64,000 bases of DNA from Peribacillus sp044761985 (lineage in GTDB: Bacteria > Bacillota > Bacilli > Bacillales > DSM-1321), in assembly GCF_044761985.1 (NCBI RefSeq), contig NZ_JBIWDK010000005.1, positions 186,001 through 250,000 of the forward strand, written 5' to 3'. The position numbers and the translations under genes were made by a program. Positions 61,728 to 64,000 of this stretch are shown here, in pieces (the stretch's first letter is position 1; the number at the start of each line of letters is the position of its first letter). The notes beneath the pieces were generated by a model that searched no databases, was not told the DNA's origin, and saw nothing but the letters and a program-made list of their open reading frames with translations.

Positions 61728-62009
61728 TTATTTTTTTAATGATGCTTCATGTAATACTGACAATTCCCTTTCGAGTGTCTCTAAAAGAGATTTGCCTTCC
61801 AATTCCTCTATTAGGTCTAATCGTACAGCAAAATCAATTTCCCGTGATAGACCAAACATTTGAGTATCCAGTACCTCTTCATATAAAGGACATTGAGGCA
61901 TAGTGAGATTCTCCATTTGAACTTTTATCAATTTTAGAATCTTGTCAGCATCTGCCTTTAATAAAGCAAAAGCTTTTTCTCGATGATTGACAAGCATTTC
62001 AGATGCCAT
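61728..62009 (-). CDS. ylaN: YlaN, iron-binding regulator partner (DUF1507)
   Basis: A 93-residue protein of the DUF1507 family, essential or near-essential in B. subtilis under iron limitation. Recent work on the family indicates that it binds Fe(II) and interacts with Fur to relieve repression. The sequence VNHREKAFALLKADADKILK and QCPLYEEVLDTQMFGLSREI is typical and mostly helical. It has its own promoter and terminator here, so it is monocistronic and not linked to ftsW. Confidence 0.92.
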   Translation of the reverse strand: MASEMLVNHREKAFALLKADADKILKLIKVQMENLTMPQCPLYEEVLDTQMFGLSREIDFAVRLDLIEELEGKSLLETLERELSVLHEASLKK

Positions 62010-62050
62010 GTTAAATCCCCCCGCTCAGAGCGATTAAATCTTATCTTTAA

Positions 62051-62079
62051 ATTCTACCTTTAGTTGTCTTAAAAAGCAA
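62051..62079 (-). promoter_or_regulatory. Candidate sigma-A promoter of ylaN
   Basis: Minus strand TTGCTT (62074-62079), 17-bp spacer, TAGAAT (62051-62056), 40 bp before ylaN. Confidence 0.55.
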
Positions 62080-62143
62080 GGATATTGACAAACTAAATGA
62101 ATAACGAAACCTGGAAGAATTGTGCCGATGCATGCTCGATAAT

Positions 62144-62172
62144 GTGACAATTCTCCTGTAATTGATTATAAT
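62144..62172 (+). promoter_or_regulatory. Sigma-A promoter of ylaL
   Basis: Plus strand GTGACA (62144-62149), 17-bp spacer, TATAAT (62167-62172), about 28 bp before the ylaL start. Confidence 0.65.
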
Positions 62173-62199
62173 TGTACATGTATGTGAGCAAAGGAAGGA

Positions 62200-62712
62200 A
62201 TGAGATATTTGGAATCCATCGTGTTTATTAACGGAAATGTGAAATATCCTCTTACAATAGACCCTGGAGTATGGATCTTCGATGACCGTAAAATTGAGAT
62301 TGATACATATTTCAGTGAAGAAAGAGTACAGATCAATGAACTAGAAGATTATACTAAGAAAGCTTCTAGACATTGGCAAAAAGAAATTCAAGAGGGAGCG
62401 GTTCTACCCCCTACAATAAAAACAGAACGGAAATTTGAGAAACAACGATTGCTTGAAGGTTCTTTTGGCATTCTGTTTGAACCTTTTTTAAAAAATGCCG
62501 AACCCGCTGATGATGCAACCGAAGTTATCGTTACTTCAGAAGGCAAAGAATTGGCGTTTCCGCTAGAAGATGCCATGAAATTTTTCATCGGGTTTTCAAA
62601 GGATGGACAACCACTTAAAGTGTCTGAAGGTGGTCCCATGGAAATTTATTTTGGTGATGGAAGTAATATCAATAATCCAATCAAGTATGTCACGTCTTTT
62701 ACAGTCAAATAA
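62200..62712 (+). CDS. ylaL: YlaL family protein
   Basis: A 170-residue cytosolic protein matching YlaL of B. subtilis by position and by the sequence FINGNVKYPLTIDPGVWIFD. Function is unknown to me; some databases call the family a peptidyl-prolyl isomerase without clear basis. The start is ambiguous: ATG at 62200 is crowded by the AAAGGAAGG site, and a TTG at 62209 (LESIVFING) has better spacing. It is divergent from ylaN and convergent with ylaK. Confidence 0.82.
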   Translation: MRYLESIVFINGNVKYPLTIDPGVWIFDDRKIEIDTYFSEERVQINELEDYTKKASRHWQKEIQEGAVLPPTIKTERKFEKQRLLEGSFGILFEPFLKNAEPADDATEVIVTSEGKELAFPLEDAMKFFIGFSKDGQPLKVSEGGPMEIYFGDGSNINNPIKYVTSFTVK

Positions 62713-62735
62713 GCTCGCCAATAGCAATACTCTAG

Positions 62736-62770
62736 AAAATGGCAGGGGATTTTCCCCGTGCCATTTTTTT
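62736..62770 (+). terminator. Two-way terminator between ylaL and ylaK
   Basis: Stem AAATGGCAGGGGA / TCCCCGTGCCATTT (62737-62766) with T run to 62770; usable from both sides. Confidence 0.8.
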
Positions 62771-62772
62771 AT

Positions 62773-64000
62773 TTATAAAAGCGTTGCAGCAAGCTGTGCC
62801 AATGTAGATCTTTCCCCTTTTATCAGCTTGACATGCCCAGCAATCCGTTCCGTCTTGAATTTTTCGACTACATACGTCAAGCCATTATTATATTCATCTA
62901 AATATGGATGATCAATTTGTTCTGGATCTCCCATCAACACGATTTTGCTTCGTTCCCCTACCCTTGTTAAGATAGTCTTTACCTCATGTTTCGTCAGATT
63001 CTGTGCTTCATCAATGATGATGAATTGATCCGGTATGCTCCTTCCCCTGATATACGTCAGGGCTTCTACTTCAATCGAACTCATCCCTGCTAGAATGGCA
63101 TCCAATTCTCCTGGTTTCTTGGTATTGAACAAGTATTGCAGATTATCGAATATAGGCTGCATCCACGGCTTCAATTTTTCTTCCTTTTCTCCAGGCAGAT
63201 AACCAATATCTTTACCGACCGGTACAATTGGCCTTGCGACAAGAAGCTTCTTATAATGGGCTAAATCCTCTGTTTGCAACAAGCCTGTTGCCAAAGCAAG
63301 TAACGTTTTCCCAGTGCCCGCCTTACCAATTAGTGTCACAAGCTGTACATCTGAACGAAGCAACAAATCCAAAGCCATCGTTTGTTGAACATTCCTAGGC
63401 TTAATTCCCCATATATGTTCCCCTTCATACATCAACTTCTTAACAGTCTTACAGTTTTCATTGATGATCCCAATCGCCGAGGCTGAGCTTCCTAATGTAT
63501 CCTTCATGAGGAGAAATTGATTGGGATAGTATTGATCTTCTGACAACTCTTCAAGTTCTAAATAACTTTTTTCATAAAATTTATTTAGGTTGTCAATTGA
63601 AACAAATATCTCTTTATATCCACCATAGACATGGTCCAATTCAACGACACGGTCATTTAAAAAGTCTTCTGCCTCAAGTCCGATAGCATCTGCCTTTACA
63701 CGCACTAGTGTATCTTTGCTAACGAGGATGACCGTCTTCCCCTCTTCCTTCGTCTCTTCTTCCAATGACAAATTTTTAGCAACCGCCAATATTCGATTAT
63801 CATTTGTTTTCTCGACAAAAATTTCCTGTAGTTCATGAAAAGAACGATGATTAAGTTCTATTCGTAAACTTCCTCCATTATGAAGCGGGATACTCTGGTG
63901 TAGTTTCCCTTTTTCCCGAAAATGATCAATTAATTTCGAAACCTGCCTTGCATTCCTTCCGATTTCATCCATATACCTTTTCTTAGAATCCAATTCTTCT
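62773..64000 (-). CDS. ylaK: PhoH-like ATPase with N-terminal PIN domain, 5' end outside window
   Basis: Predicted RNA helicase/ribonuclease of the PIN-PhoH type (YlaK, PhoH2 class). About 409 codons are visible; the frame is open through base 64000 (reading EELDSKKRYMDEIGRNARQV), so the PIN domain start lies beyond the edge and the TTG at 63993 is internal. The ATPase part has the Walker A loop IGKAGTGKTLLALATG and the Walker B FIIIDEAQNLTKHEV, followed by LMGDPEQIDHPYLDEYNNGL. It is convergent with ylaL. Confidence 0.92.
   Translation of the reverse strand, partial: EELDSKKRYMDEIGRNARQVSKLIDHFREKGKLHQSIPLHNGGSLRIELNHRSFHELQEIFVEKTNDNRILAVAKNLSLEEETKEEGKTVILVSKDTLVRVKADAIGLEAEDFLNDRVVELDHVYGGYKEIFVSIDNLNKFYEKSYLELEELSEDQYYPNQFLLMKDTLGSSASAIGIINENCKTVKKLMYEGEHIWGIKPRNVQQTMALDLLLRSDVQLVTLIGKAGTGKTLLALATGLLQTEDLAHYKKLLVARPIVPVGKDIGYLPGEKEEKLKPWMQPIFDNLQYLFNTKKPGELDAILAGMSSIEVEALTYIRGRSIPDQFIIIDEAQNLTKHEVKTILTRVGERSKIVLMGDPEQIDHPYLDEYNNGLTYVVEKFKTERIAGHVKLIKGERSTLAQLAATLL

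Noticed and set aside
1..64000. Search for defence islands, CRISPR, prophage or biosynthetic clusters
   Set aside because: Every sizeable frame belongs to core Bacillaceae gene families in conserved order; no repeats arrays, integrases or transposases were seen.

Overview
The window is chromosomal DNA from a low-GC, endospore-forming member of the Bacillaceae. The organism-level call rests on gene content and order. From right to left it follows the Bacillus subtilis chromosome almost gene for gene: ylaK-ylaL-ylaN, pyc, ctaA-ctaB-ctaCDEFG, the ylb block, mraZ to murB, ftsAZ, spoIIGA-sigE-sigG, the ylm block, divIVA, ileS, lspA, rluD, pyrR, pyrP. Protein similarity to B. subtilis is high but clearly below species level. 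Several departures (extra enoyl-CoA hydratase, thioesterase and DUF420 genes, missing murG and ftsW) point to another Bacillaceae genus, perhaps near Peribacillus; I cannot fix the genus by eye. I see no prophage, insertion sequence, CRISPR array, tRNA or rRNA. Layout: 1-3284 (minus) holds the start of the pyrimidine operon (pyrP, pyrR) with two PyrR-type attenuators, then rluD and lspA. 3493-6650 is ileS with an isoleucine T-box leader and a strong sigma-A promoter. 6659-10788 is divIVA and the ylm cell-division block (ylmH, ylmG, sepF, ylmE, ylmD, ylmC). 11005-13639 is the sporulation sigma cascade: sigG with a forespore promoter, sigE, and spoIIGA behind a spoIIG-type promoter with an unusual 22-bp spacer. 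14131-30942 is the division and cell-wall (dcw) cluster: ftsZ, ftsA, divIB, murB, spoVE, murD, mraY, murE, spoVD, pbpB, ftsL, rsmH, mraZ. Here murG, ylxW and ylxX are absent and sbp survives only as a broken relic. 31220-34236 is bshC (bacillithiol), a DUF3397 membrane protein and a ketopantoate reductase. 34690-48977 is the ylb block: ylbP, ylbO, an enoyl-CoA hydratase, rpmF, yceD, tmcAL (ylbM), the protease ylbL, ylbK, ylbJ, coaD, rsmD, a candidate csfG sporulation RNA, ylbG, ylbF, ylbE, ylbD, a CAP-domain protein and ylbA. 49082-57599 is aa3/caa3 cytochrome oxidase and heme A synthesis. 57757-64000 is pyruvate carboxylase, ylaN, ylaL and the 3' part of the PhoH-like ylaK. How the genes work together: almost every gene serves growth (wall precursor synthesis, septum assembly, respiration, anaplerosis, translation) or the switch to sporulation (SpoIIGA processes pro-SigE; SigG, SpoVD, SpoVE, YlbJ and CsfG act later). 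Strong stem-loop terminators cut the dcw cluster into separate units around pbpB, spoVD and spoVE, which would let the sporulation wall genes be expressed apart from the vegetative ones. The most notable observations are the decay or loss of normally fixed dcw genes (sbp, ylxWX, murG) together with the absence of ftsW from its usual ylaN-pyc position, and a candidate CsfG RNA with a textbook forespore promoter.
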